Made by a program: the position numbers and the translations under genes. DNA of 64,000 bases, taken from the NCBI RefSeq assembly GCF_001908375.1, contig NZ_CP017241.1, positions 2,669,001-2,733,000 of the forward strand. Reading direction: 5' to 3'. Under the pieces are notes generated by a model that was not told the origin of the DNA, searched no databases, and was given only the letters and a program-made list of their open reading frames with translations. The DNA comes from Rhizobium etli 8C-3 (GTDB lineage: Bacteria > Pseudomonadota > Alphaproteobacteria > Rhizobiales > Rhizobiaceae). Each line of letters begins with the position of its first letter. Positions within the stretch are counted from its first letter, which is position 1. This document shows, in pieces, positions 1 to 9,327 of the stretch.

Positions 1-404
1 GCGGCATTCTTCGCGAATGCAGTGCTGTCGCTGAAGCACTGCTTTCCCATCAGCACGATCCGGTCGTGCTGCACGGTGACATTCACCACGGCAACATTCT
101 CGATTTCGAAGAAGACGGGTGGCTTGCGATCGACCCGAAGGGCCTGATCGGCGAACGTGGCTTCGACTATGCCAACACTTTCGCCAATGAAGACCTTCCG
201 GCCATCAGCGTGCCTGGGCGCCTGCAGCGCCAGCTCCGGATCGTTTGCATCGAAACGGGGATGGAGCCCAAACGCCTGCTGCGATGGATTGCCGCCTACT
301 CGGGCCTGTCGGCGGCTTGGTTCCTCGGCGACAACATGAATTCGTCTGCTGAGAGCCCGCTTGCCGTCGCGCGCATCGCTCTGGCGGAGTTGCGAAAAGC
401 CTAG
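1..404 (+). CDS. APH(6)/hydroxyurea-type antibiotic kinase, C-terminal part (partial)
   Basis: The 5' end lies outside the window; the open frame runs from base 3 to a TAG at 402-404. The visible part carries the kinase catalytic loop HGDIHHGN followed by LAIDPKGLIGERGFDYAN, the arrangement of aminoglycoside O-phosphotransferases of the streptomycin 6-kinase / hydroxyurea kinase family (APH_6_hur). Known members phosphorylate streptomycin in the cytoplasm; chromosomal rhizobial copies may have other small-molecule substrates, so resistance is only inferred. The usual DxD-type metal motif appears as IDPKG, which is normal for this subfamily. A GTG at 66 is an internal codon, not a start. Confidence 0.8.
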   Translation, partial: GILRECSAVAEALLSHQHDPVVLHGDIHHGNILDFEEDGWLAIDPKGLIGERGFDYANTFANEDLPAISVPGRLQRQLRIVCIETGMEPKRLLRWIAAYSGLSAAWFLGDNMNSSAESPLAVARIALAELRKA

Positions 405-531
405 CGGCTTTCGTCAATCAAGGTTGGAGGATTTTTCCTTCATGCGGCAGATCGTGCGGCGCGCAAGAGCCTTCGCCTGAATGCCGCCGAAATGCGGCTT
501 CTTCAAATCGATCGTTGAACGGGCGCTCGGC

Positions 532-816
532 TCAGGCACGCGGAGAGACATCGGCCGAACCGCCACCCTTCCATTTGGTATCGACGACTTCCGTCTCCGG
601 CCGGTCGCCGCCTTCGGCATATTCTTCATGCCATTTGCCTTTCTCGTCCTGCCAGCTGATCTCGGCGGAATCGCCGCCGACCTGCTGTTCGGCCGCGACG
701 ATGCGGGCTGCCTCCAGCGCTTCGGCATGAGACGGGAATGCTTCGGAATAGACCTCTCCGAGCCTGTAGGCCCAGCCGCCGTCATGGGGAACGACCTCGT
801 AAACCACCTTGATCAT
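532..816 (-). CDS. DUF2188 family protein
   Basis: A 94-residue soluble protein of unknown function. The ATG at 816 is chosen because GAGGAG lies directly upstream; a longer frame to 855 starts with residues unlike the family. Motifs such as HDGGWAYRLG and AARIVAAEQQVGGDSAEI match DUF2188 proteins, small acidic proteins common in proteobacteria. It stands alone between the kinase tail and aatA. Family assignment is from memory of the sequence pattern; no biochemical role is known. Confidence 0.65.
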   Translation of the reverse strand: MIKVVYEVVPHDGGWAYRLGEVYSEAFPSHAEALEAARIVAAEQQVGGDSAEISWQDEKGKWHEEYAEGGDRPETEVVDTKWKGGGSADVSPRA

Positions 817-1403
817 GCACCTCTCCTCTTTTCTCGTTACGCGATCTGTCGGCAATCAGCCGAAAAGTCGCCGGACTGCATCCGGTTCTATCGCGCGCGG
901 CAAGGCGAGAATGACGAGGCACGCCGCGATTGCTTCCGGCTGACCAATATCGGCAGTATTCCATTAAATGGACAAGACTGCAAATTCGCCCCGCAGTCGC
1001 ACTGCCTGATAGGGAAGATCATCGCCTGTCGACAAACGAATCACAACTCAAGTCCGGCGGACGGCCTGCCAGCCTGGTCGATCGTTACAAGCTGCAGCCC
1101 GTCGAGCTGGCATTGGCGCCCAGCGCGGTTGCGGGGATCGCCGCTGGCTTCGGATCATCGAAGTCGTGTGCGATGAACATCTGCGTCCTCGTTTGTCCTT
1201 GCTCTCTTGAAGGCGTGGCCGCTCATGGTTCACCCCGGCGCGGGCTTTTGCGGGAACAATATCGAAGACAAGATGGCATCCCCTCCTCGGCCTCGCGGGG
1301 CAAGGTCAGTCTTCCCAATCTTGGGATCACGGGTCGACACTGTCTTCATGCGTCAAATGCCGCCACAGGCAGCCACCGTCAACGACCCGATGAAAGGCAA
1401 AGA
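817..1403. other. Intergenic region without a supported gene
   Basis: Several frames stay open here by chance because of high GC, but none has a ribosome binding site together with a protein-like sequence. It should contain the promoter for the DUF2188 gene on its left side. The right edge ends in the aatA terminator hairpin. Confidence 0.5.
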
Positions 1404-1421
1404 CCCGCCATCGCTGACGGG
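1404..1421 (-). terminator. Hairpin downstream of aatA
   Basis: On the minus strand a six-pair stem (CCCGTC with GGCGGG, one wobble) and a six-base loop begin 25 bases after the aatA stop and are followed by TCTTTG. The T-run is short, so termination is plausible but not strong. Confidence 0.4.
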
Positions 1422-1446
1422 CCCTTCTTCAGATCTGCCAACTGGT

Positions 1447-2988
<1,542 letters not shown>

Positions 2989-3369
2989 ATGCCAATGTTT
3001 CTGGAGGACGAACGAGCCGCAGCGCGGCTTCGTGCCCGCCGGGTTTCGCTTTCTTTCTTGATTGCAGCAAGCGTCGTCGCCGCTTCAACGATGATGGCAT
3101 GCGGGGTCATTTCGACAGCTCGCGCCGAAGGGACGCCGCAATTGCAAAGGACCGAGCAAACAACTGGCTCGGTCACCGCACCGGTGCCGGCAGCAGCCGA
3201 AGCGACCACCCTGCCGGCGGCTTCGGCGAAGCCGCCGCGGATGACGACACACGCCGACGGGCAGATCATGCGCGGGCTGAGCATGCTGCTTTTCGCCCTG
3301 ACCGCAGCGGGCGCGCTTGCCGTATGGCGCCGCCGTATCAAGCGACTGATGACCACGAGGACCCGGTAA
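2989..3369 (+). CDS. Small membrane protein with sorting-signal-like C-terminus (possible remnant of a sortase target)
   Basis: A 126-residue protein. An N-terminal Arg-rich stretch leads into a hydrophobic segment (about residues 19-37) that could be an uncleaved or late-cleaved signal, followed by a low-complexity Ala/Thr/Pro region. The C-terminus has PPRMTTHADGQIMRG, a hydrophobic helix (about 91-110) and a tail of WRRRIKRL. That motif-helix-Arg layout resembles the C-terminal sorting signal of VIT-domain targets of proteobacterial class GN sortases, where LPxTATxAD would be expected; the recognition residues are altered and the large VIT/VWA body is missing. ATG at 2989 follows GAGGT; 2995 is an alternative. 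Its stop overlaps the next gene by one base. Confidence 0.55.
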   Translation: MPMFLEDERAAARLRARRVSLSFLIAASVVAASTMMACGVISTARAEGTPQLQRTEQTTGSVTAPVPAAAEATTLPAASAKPPRMTTHADGQIMRGLSMLLFALTAAGALAVWRRRIKRLMTTRTR

Positions 3370-3731
3370 TGGTGTCAAATCCCCGCAACGGAAGCCGGCA
3401 TCAGGATGCATACGGATTCGAACCGCTTCCTTCTTACATCGAGCTGGCCATGGCGACAGCTGCTGCCGCAGCCCATGACGGGCCGCAGCAGCGTGAGAAA
3501 GGTTTCCTTTTCTCGCGCTTTTCGACGGTTGAGCGGATGATTATGCTCGCCATCGCCGGGCTTGCACTTTACGGCGTCGCGCTGCTGAGCGATGGCTTCT
3601 ACATCAAGGGAAAGGCTGCCGTCGCGCAGGTCCTGGTGCAGCGCGCCTTGGCGGGATCCGCGCTGGTCGAAACGACGCCGACCATTTCCATTCAACCTCA
3701 AAACACAAAGCCGTTATCCGCGACGCAATAA
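3369..3731 (+). CDS. Truncated class GN sortase-like membrane protein lacking the catalytic domain
   Basis: A 120-residue protein translated from an ATG that overlaps the previous stop (TAATG), with GAGGA upstream, so the two genes are translationally coupled. After about 55 residues comes one membrane helix (MIMLAIAGLALYGVALL) followed by DGFYIKGKAAVAQVLVQRA. Class GN sortases start with a helix and a closely similar AKA-LAQVLL-RA segment before the catalytic beta barrel. Here the protein ends about 20 residues later, so the His, Cys and Arg of the active site are absent. Either a decayed sortase or a domain kept for another purpose. The resemblance is by eye and needs a profile search. Confidence 0.5.
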   Translation: MVSNPRNGSRHQDAYGFEPLPSYIELAMATAAAAAHDGPQQREKGFLFSRFSTVERMIMLAIAGLALYGVALLSDGFYIKGKAAVAQVLVQRALAGSALVETTPTISIQPQNTKPLSATQ

Positions 3732-3794
3732 GGTTGAAGCGCGCTTGCCTCCGCTCCACGTTGAATGCGGATGAAAGCGATGGGGAAACGCCAC

Positions 3795-4946
3795 ATGACT
3801 ATCGCCAGAACATTCGCAGCTTCGCTGCTTTTTGGCGCGCCCCTCTTCGCGCCCGGTTTCGCCGCGGCGGCAGAAAAAAGGGTCGAGACCGAGAAAGTCG
3901 CAGTGATCGTCGAAACCCTGGCCGAAGGGCTCGAACACCCGTGGGCTGTGGAAGCGCTGCCTGACGGCGCCTATCTGGTGACCGAACGGCCAGGGCGGAT
4001 GCGGATCGTCAAGGACAGCAAGCTCTCAGATCCGATCGGAGGCGTGCCCGACGTGCGCGCCCGTGGCCAGGGCGGTTTGATGGATGTGGCCGTTGCGCCG
4101 GATTTTGCAACGAGCCGCACGATCTATTTCACGGCTTCGACCGCCAATCGAAAAGGCTCGGGAACCAAAGCCTTCAGCGCCAGGCTCGCCGCCGACGGCA
4201 GCAGACTCGAGAACGTGAAGACGATCTTCACGATGAAAAAGTTCACCGGGGGCAATATTCAATACGGTTCGCGCATCGCCATCGCGAGCGACGGTACTCT
4301 CTTTATCAGCATCGGCGATCGCGGCGATCCCGATCGCTCGCAGGACTGGAAGGATGATGCCGGCTCGATCGTGCATATCAATGCCGATGGCAGCATCCCT
4401 GCGGACAATCCGTTCAAGGACAGCGCAAAGGCGCTGCCGGAAATCTGGTCGAAGGGCCATCGCAACCCGCAGGGCATCACCTTCGACATCGCCGACGGTA
4501 AACTCTACACCGTCGAGCACGGCGCGCGAGGCGGCGACGAAATCAACGTCATTGAACCCGGGAAGAATTACGGCTGGCCGATCATCAGCTATGGACGCAA
4601 TTACTCCGGCTCAAAGATCGGCGAAGGAACGGCCAAGAAAGGACTGGAACAGCCGCTGCATTATTGGGACCCGTCGATCGCGCCAGGCGCGCTCGCCATC
4701 TATCGCGGCAACATGTTTCCGGAATGGGACGGAAACTTCCTTGTCGCAGCGCTCAAATTCGAACTGCTCTCCCGCATGCAGCGCAATAAAAACGGTACCC
4801 TGGTTGCAGCTGAGCAGATTTTCGAGGGTGATTACGGTCGCCTGCGGGATGTTGTCGTCGCACCGGACGGTGCGCTCTTGATCGTCACCGACGAGGACGA
4901 TGGCGCGCTGCTGCGTGTCTCGCGCTCCGACCGCCAGAACGGCTAG
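3795..4946 (+). CDS. PQQ-dependent aldose sugar dehydrogenase family protein (YliI-like)
   Basis: A 383-residue exported beta-propeller. The start at 3795 (MTIARTFAASLLFGAP) yields a standard signal peptide ending near AAAA; in-frame ATGs at 3765, 3771 and 3780 would only lengthen it. The mature part begins with VETLAEGLEHPWAVEALPDG and contains LVTERPGRMRIV, GGLMDVAVAP, IGDRGDPDRSQD, WSKGHRNPQGI, EHGARGGDEIN and GKNYGWP, the signature series of the soluble aldose sugar dehydrogenase / glucose-sorbosone dehydrogenase family. Known relatives oxidise sugars in the periplasm with PQQ as cofactor. Substrate and cofactor loading here are inferred. It follows the small membrane pair by 63 bases and may be co-transcribed. 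Confidence 0.8.
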   Translation: MTIARTFAASLLFGAPLFAPGFAAAAEKRVETEKVAVIVETLAEGLEHPWAVEALPDGAYLVTERPGRMRIVKDSKLSDPIGGVPDVRARGQGGLMDVAVAPDFATSRTIYFTASTANRKGSGTKAFSARLAADGSRLENVKTIFTMKKFTGGNIQYGSRIAIASDGTLFISIGDRGDPDRSQDWKDDAGSIVHINADGSIPADNPFKDSAKALPEIWSKGHRNPQGITFDIADGKLYTVEHGARGGDEINVIEPGKNYGWPIISYGRNYSGSKIGEGTAKKGLEQPLHYWDPSIAPGALAIYRGNMFPEWDGNFLVAALKFELLSRMQRNKNGTLVAAEQIFEGDYGRLRDVVVAPDGALLIVTDEDDGALLRVSRSDRQNG

Positions 4947-4951
4947 GCTCT

Positions 4952-5156
4952 TCACAGACCGAGCCGAAGCAGGATTTCCCGCAGCAAATCCTCACGACCG
5001 TCGTCAGGCGCGCCGCCTTCGAGCAGCGCATCATCAATGCGCGAGAGCCGGCAAACCGCTGATCCCGTAAGCGGGCACGCGCGCCGGCAGGGTCCGCTGC
5101 CCATCCTTCAGGCCGGCTTTTTTTGCAAGAGAAGCTCCGGTATAACCGGCGGTCAT
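4952..5156 (-). pseudogene. Broken small gene, DUF3052-like N-terminus plus a second frame fragment
   Basis: An ATG at 5156 with AGGAG upstream opens a 40-codon frame starting MTAGYTGASLAKKAGLKDGQ, which matches the usual start of proteobacterial DUF3052 proteins, but it stops at 5034 instead of running for about 130 residues. In a neighbouring frame a protein-like tail (RIDDALLEGGAPDDGREDLL, then REILLRLGL) runs to a stop at 4952. The join suggests deletion and frameshift. The tail's parent family is not recognised. Confidence 0.45.
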
Positions 5157-5274
5157 TCTCCTGACGCCATGCACGCAATCGCGGTACTCCGAACGAGCCC
5201 TCCTTCGCCCTTGCCGGAATGAAATGCAACTGGTAGGCGTCCACGATACATCCTGCCCCACATCGAGGACTGAT

Positions 5275-6165
5275 ATGACGCGCGTCCAGGCGAACCTTCT
5301 TCTATTGATTGCCGCCGCCATCTGGGGCGGCGGCTTTGTCGCGCAGTCTACGGCCATGAAGGCAATCGGTCCGTTCTGGTTCATAGGGTTGCGATTTACG
5401 GTCGCGACCGTCGCCGTCCTGCCTTTCCTGTTCCTTGAAATGCGTAAGGCCAGTGTCAAGACCACGCGCCGGCATCTGAGCTGTTATGGCTTGATCGGCC
5501 TTGCCCTTTTCGGCGGCGCTTCGACGCAACAAATAGGGCTTCAGACGACGACCGTGACGAACTCCAGCTTCATCACCGGGCTCTATGTCGTCTTCGTGCC
5601 GCTGATCGCAGTCACCTTCCTGCGCCGACCGCCGCACTTAATCGTCTGGCCGGCTTCCATCATGGCCGTCGCCGGTATCTACATGCTGTCCGGCGGGCAA
5701 CTTTCCGCGCTGAGCACGGGCGACGGCCTGACAGTCGTTTGTGCCGCGTTCTGGGCGATACAGATCACGCTCGCCGGCACGACGGTCGCCGAGACAGGAA
5801 GGCCGCTTATGCTGTCGGCAGGCCAATTTGCCGTGACGGCGGTCGCCGCGCTCATCATAGCGGCATTTCTCGAGCCCATCAGCATGGAGGCGATCTTAGG
5901 CGCGGCACCGGAGATCCTCTATGTCGGCGTCTTCTCTTCGGGCGTGGCTTTCGTGCTGCAGGTGATCGGCCAGCGCTACACCACCCCGTCGCAAGCCGCC
6001 ATCTTCCTCTCTTGCGAGGCGCTCTTCGGATCGGCGCTCGGCGCCCTGCTGCTTGGCGAGACGATGCCGCCGCTCGGCTATGCGGGCTGTGCGCTGATGT
6101 TTATCGCTATGCTTGTGGTCGAATTGGTACCGGAGCTCGGAAAAAGACGCAGCCAGCCCGCCTGA
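5275..6165 (+). CDS. DMT superfamily (EamA) transporter
   Basis: A 296-residue inner-membrane protein with about ten hydrophobic helices arranged as two EamA repeats (roughly residues 6-135 and 148-285), typical of drug/metabolite exporters. Signatures include AAIWGGGFVAQSTAMKAIGP near the N-terminus and AAIFLSCEALFGSALGALLL near the end. ATG 5275 has GAGGA a few bases upstream; the frame extends to 5224 without family-like sequence. The substrate cannot be told from sequence; relatives move amino acids, nucleosides or toxic compounds. Confidence 0.85.
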   Translation: MTRVQANLLLLIAAAIWGGGFVAQSTAMKAIGPFWFIGLRFTVATVAVLPFLFLEMRKASVKTTRRHLSCYGLIGLALFGGASTQQIGLQTTTVTNSSFITGLYVVFVPLIAVTFLRRPPHLIVWPASIMAVAGIYMLSGGQLSALSTGDGLTVVCAAFWAIQITLAGTTVAETGRPLMLSAGQFAVTAVAALIIAAFLEPISMEAILGAAPEILYVGVFSSGVAFVLQVIGQRYTTPSQAAIFLSCEALFGSALGALLLGETMPPLGYAGCALMFIAMLVVELVPELGKRRSQPA

Positions 6166-6650
6166 GCTATGGCCTTTTTTGAATTTAGACGGCAATTGCG
6201 GAAAAAATTTTAGCGTAGCGGCCAGGACGCGCTGTCGTTGCATTTTTGGGAAAAACTGCCCTCAACTTATACTGCAGGCAATACGAAACCTTAATCATTG
6301 GTGGACTGCGAGCGAAATTTTGCGTTTTGGCGCAAATAGGATAGCCGGCCTGAATGTGCTTTCGATAACACGTTAAAAAACTTTTGCTTGCCAATTCCCC
6401 TTAATCGCAGCAATCTCACGGCGTTCGGGCATTTTGCGAGCATGGGAAGTCCTTAAAGTATGTGCGCGCCGGAAACGCTAATATTCCGGTCAGCCGGTCT
6501 CGCCAAGACGGGGAATAATCCCGTCATGAGACAGGCCGAGGTAGAGGGGACCTTTTTCTCGAATTTCAAGAATTGCCTGCCAACGCCCCGCAAGGGACAT
6601 AGTTGATGCTGCCCGTGTGGATGGCGGGCAGAGAGAAAAGGACCTGACGC
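6166..6650. other. AT-richer intergenic region and probable cold-shock mRNA leader
   Basis: A 485-base gap before the cold-shock gene. The left half (about 6180-6420) is noticeably AT-rich for this chromosome and would suit a promoter. Long structured 5' leaders are usual for cspA-type genes; the right half may be such a leader. A 48-codon frame (6460-6606, ending PTPRKGHS) exists but has no good ribosome binding site, so it is not called. Confidence 0.35.
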
Positions 6651-6866
6651 ATGGCCGAGACTGGCACTGTAAAATTCTTCAATACCGACAAAGGCTTCGG
6701 CTTCATCAAGCCAGATAAGGGTGGCGCCGACATCTTTGTTCACATTTCTGCCGTTCAGGCTTCCGGCCTTGCCGGCCTGACGGAAAATCAGAAGGTCAGC
6801 TTCGACACCGAGCCGGATCGCCGCGGCAAAGGCCCCAAGGCCGTCAATCTGCAGATTGCGGGCTGA
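6651..6866 (+). CDS. cspA: Cold-shock domain protein (CspA family)
   Basis: A 71-residue single cold-shock domain. RNP1 (KGFGFI) and RNP2 (DIFVHIS) are intact, so it should bind single-stranded RNA or DNA and act as an RNA chaperone in the cytoplasm. The ATG at 6651 follows AAAGGAC. Rhizobia have many paralogues, some not cold-induced, so the gene symbol is generic. It stands alone with its own terminator at 6899. Confidence 0.9.
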   Translation: MAETGTVKFFNTDKGFGFIKPDKGGADIFVHISAVQASGLAGLTENQKVSFDTEPDRRGKGPKAVNLQIAG

Positions 6867-6898
6867 GGCCTCGACAAGGCCGTCGAATTCGAGTGCAG

Positions 6899-6921
6899 GC
6901 CCGGCAGCTATGCCGGGTTTT
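6899..6921 (+). terminator. Rho-independent terminator of the cold-shock gene
   Basis: A perfect seven-pair stem CCCGGCA / TGCCGGG with a four-base loop, followed by TTTT, 33 bases after the stop codon. Confidence 0.75.
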
Positions 6922-7012
6922 GTCATTCAGCGCCCGTTCAGATAGCCGCCACTATCTTGTCATCATCACGGTGCAGGAACCGCTCACGGGGTTCCAACAA
7001 CAGGATTTGATC

Positions 7013-7426
7013 ATGAACAGGCTCGCCAAGACATTTCTTCTGACCGCTACTGCCGCAGCCCTCACCCTTTCTGTAATCGGCGATGCATCCGCCCGTGACC
7101 GCTGGCATCATCATGACAATGGCGACGCAGCTCTTGTCGGCGGCGCCGTCGGTCTCGCAACCGGCCTGATCGTCGGCTCTGCCATTGCCAATCAGCCGCG
7201 CTATTATGAAGAGCCGCGCTATATCGATCCGCCCTATGAACCGGAATACGAAGCCGTGCCGGTTTACCGCGCACCGCCGCGTTACTACGCCCCTGTCCGC
7301 GCTGATGTCGAACCCTGGACGCCGCAGTGGGAGCGTTACTGCTCTTACCGCTACCGCAGCTTCGACCCGAGAAGCGGCACTTTCGTCGGCAACGACGGTC
7401 GTGAGCACTTCTGCACCGCAGGCTGA
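7013..7426 (+). CDS. BA14K family exported protein
   Basis: A 137-residue protein with a signal peptide (MNRLAKTFLLTATAAALTLS, cleavage near ASA-RD) and a Gly-rich hydrophobic stretch GGAVGLATGLIVGSAIA, then a Tyr/Pro-rich segment, ending in YCSYRYRSFDPRSGTFVGND. The C-terminal pattern is the BA14K domain, first known from an immunoreactive Brucella protein with lectin-like activity. Function in rhizobia is unknown. ATG 7013 is preceded by AGGA; the frame upstream to 6893 overlaps the cspA terminator and is rejected. Confidence 0.8.
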   Translation: MNRLAKTFLLTATAAALTLSVIGDASARDRWHHHDNGDAALVGGAVGLATGLIVGSAIANQPRYYEEPRYIDPPYEPEYEAVPVYRAPPRYYAPVRADVEPWTPQWERYCSYRYRSFDPRSGTFVGNDGREHFCTAG

Positions 7427-7450
7427 TCCGCGAACGATTTATAAAGCAAG

Positions 7451-7480
7451 GCGCCGCTTGCCGGGCGGCGCTTTTGTTTT
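7451..7480 (+). terminator. Rho-independent terminator after the BA14K gene
   Basis: GCGCCGC pairs perfectly with GCGGCGC across a seven-base loop, followed by TTTTGTTTT. It sits between two convergent genes and ends 15 bases before the stop of the minus-strand hydrolase. Confidence 0.75.
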
Positions 7481-7494
7481 GGCGTCTGGCACGC

Positions 7495-8139
7495 TCAGAT
7501 ACCCCTGAGGAACGGATTGCCACGTCGTTCGTCGCCGATGCGGCTGCCAGGGCCATGCCCGCAAATGAAGCCGACATCATCTCCCAGAGGCAGTACCTTG
7601 TCACGGATCGATTCCAGCAGTTTCTGGTGATTGCCACCCGGCAGATCGGTTCGGCCGATCGAGCCGTTGAAGAGCACGTCGCCGAGATGGGCGAAGTTCT
7701 GGGCGCGATTGAAATAGATGACATGTCCGGGCGCGTGACCGGGTGTGTGATAGACTTCAAACACGTGGCTACCGAAGGAAATTCTGTCGCCATCCTTCAG
7801 CCAGCGGTCCGGCACCACGTTTTGAAGACCGGTAATGCCGTATTGCTGCGCCTGTATCTCGATCCGCTCCAGCAATGGCCGATCGTCTTCGTGCGGACCG
7901 ACGATTTCAACGCCGAGCGCTTCCTTCAGTTCTTTCGCGCCGCCTGCGTGGTCGAGATGTCCGTGCGTCAGCCAGATCTGCTTGATGGTCAAGCTGTTGT
8001 CAGCAAGCGTTTTGAGAATGACCGGCACATCGCCGCCCGGATCGACGACTACGCCCTCCTTGGTGTCCGGATCGAAGAGAACCGTGCAGTTCTGCTGGAA
8101 CGGTGTCACCGGAATGATTCCGGCCTGGAGCATGCTCAT
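7495..8139 (-). CDS. MBL-fold metallohydrolase (glyoxalase II-like)
   Basis: A 214-residue cytoplasmic protein. The zinc motif THGHLDHAGG lies near residue 58, with later ligands in HTPGHAPGH, LGDVLFNGSIGRTDLPGG and CGHGPGS. This is the short YcbL/GloB-like class of metallo-beta-lactamase fold thioesterases. Known members hydrolyse S-lactoylglutathione or other thioesters; substrate is not determined here. GCGAGG lies upstream of the ATG at 8139. The next upstream gene is divergent across a 276-base gap with no other feature seen. Confidence 0.85.
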   Translation of the reverse strand: MSMLQAGIIPVTPFQQNCTVLFDPDTKEGVVVDPGGDVPVILKTLADNSLTIKQIWLTHGHLDHAGGAKELKEALGVEIVGPHEDDRPLLERIEIQAQQYGITGLQNVVPDRWLKDGDRISFGSHVFEVYHTPGHAPGHVIYFNRAQNFAHLGDVLFNGSIGRTDLPGGNHQKLLESIRDKVLPLGDDVGFICGHGPGSRIGDERRGNPFLRGI

Positions 8140-8415
8140 GATATGCCTCGCTTGTCTCTGCCTGCTTCCGATAAGCCGGAAAGGTCATCAACGCCAGCCG
8201 CTTTTTGGCAGGAATCACCTTTGCCTCACGCCTCAAGACGCATCGTAACAACTGTTCATCGCGTCTGGAATGGCAGCATGCTCTTCCCAGTTATCCTGGT
8301 ATTTCAAGTGGTTGCGATTTTCCGATGAATCCAGATTTCAGCCCGTGCGGCCAACTGGCGGAACCAGATGGTGAACGGAGCGTTTTCTTCTCCAGCTAAA
8401 GCAAGGAGACAAAGA

Positions 8416-9033
8416 ATGACCTTCACGAGAAATCTTTTCCTGGCAGGTGCCGTGCTCGCCGCGAGCGCTGGCCTTGCCCATGCGGAAATGAGCGCGACGG
8501 CCATCAACGACCTCAATGTGCGTTCCGGGCCAGGCCCGCAATATCCCTCGGTCGGCGTCGCAACGCGCGGCTCTGCGGCCATCTTGGATGGCTGTATCCA
8601 GGGGAGCCGCTGGTGCCGCGTCGATGTCAACGGTATGCGCGGCTGGGTCTATGCCAAATACCTGCAGGTCGAGCGCCAAGGCAGCCGGGTGATCGTCGAA
8701 GAGAACGAGGCCGTTCTTGGCGTCCCCTCTGTGACGTATGAGTCGACCGCAGCCGTCGTGCCCGCTGATCCGCAGCCCGCGCCGGGCGATGAACTGCTTG
8801 GCCCCGTCGGTTCCGTGGAAGCGATAACGCCACCGGAGACCGTCCGCACCTATATCGAAACCACGCCGACGCAGACGGTTCGGCTGGGTGGTGATGTCGT
8901 CGTGGGTGCCGAGGTTCCCGATACCGTGACCTTCCAGGAGATTCCCGACTACGAATACCGCTATGTGCGCATCAACGACCGTCCGGTGCTCGTCGATCCC
9001 GGCACCCGCCGCATCGTCTATGTCTATCAGTAA
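8416..9033 (+). CDS. Exported SH3 and DUF1236 domain protein
   Basis: A 205-residue protein. ATG 8416 has an excellent AAGGAG and opens a signal peptide ending AHA. An SH3b domain follows (NDLNVRSGPGPQYPSVGVAT, then WCRVDVNGMRGWVYAKYLQV), typical of proteins that touch peptidoglycan in the periplasm. A Pro-rich linker leads to a C-terminal DUF1236-type repeat (YRYVRINDRPVLVDPGTRRI). Role unknown, presumably envelope-associated. Confidence 0.8.
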   Translation: MTFTRNLFLAGAVLAASAGLAHAEMSATAINDLNVRSGPGPQYPSVGVATRGSAAILDGCIQGSRWCRVDVNGMRGWVYAKYLQVERQGSRVIVEENEAVLGVPSVTYESTAAVVPADPQPAPGDELLGPVGSVEAITPPETVRTYIETTPTQTVRLGGDVVVGAEVPDTVTFQEIPDYEYRYVRINDRPVLVDPGTRRIVYVYQ

Positions 9034-9043
9034 GCTTGCAGTT

Positions 9044-9067
9044 TGAGGCGGTCTTTTGACCGCCTCA
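9044..9067 (+). terminator. Perfect hairpin after the SH3/DUF1236 gene
   Basis: Ten-pair stem TGAGGCGGTC / GACCGCCTCA with a TTTT loop, 10 bases after the stop. There is no T-run after the stem, so it may stabilise the transcript end rather than terminate by itself. Confidence 0.5.
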
Positions 9068-9124
9068 TCGCGTCAGAGCTGCCCGCAACTTCATGCCGAA
9101 CTCAATCTCGCATGAATTGCGCGT

Positions 9125-9259
9125 TTGCCCTTTCCTCCTCGACCGATAAAATCGCGACACGTCGCAACCTTGGCGGTGGTATCTTTCGTCGGCCACGCGG
9201 CATTGACCGGGCTGATTGCCGGCAGCATCGGCGGCTCGAAGCGTGTCGGCCTCGGATGA
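9125..9259 (+). pseudogene. Membrane-peptide-like fragment
   Basis: A frame open from a TTG at 9125 encodes a basic start then AVVSFVGHAALTGLIAGSIG and a charged end before TGA at 9257-9259. It has no ATG and no ribosome binding site. It looks like the tail of a small membrane protein, but a chance frame is possible. Confidence 0.2.
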
Positions 9260-9327
9260 TGAGGGCGGACGCGGTAACAAAGGTGCAGTGCGCGGCAGGC
9301 GCGGCCGGACTTCAGTCCGATCGCACG

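Noticed and set aside
414..531. Protein-like minus-strand stretch (TIDLKKPHFGG) between the kinase tail and the DUF2188 stop
   Set aside because: It would need a frameshift out of the DUF2188 gene, which already ends at a family-like position.
6460..6606. A 48-codon frame in the cold-shock leader
   Set aside because: No ribosome binding site and no recognisable sequence; more likely part of a structured 5' leader.
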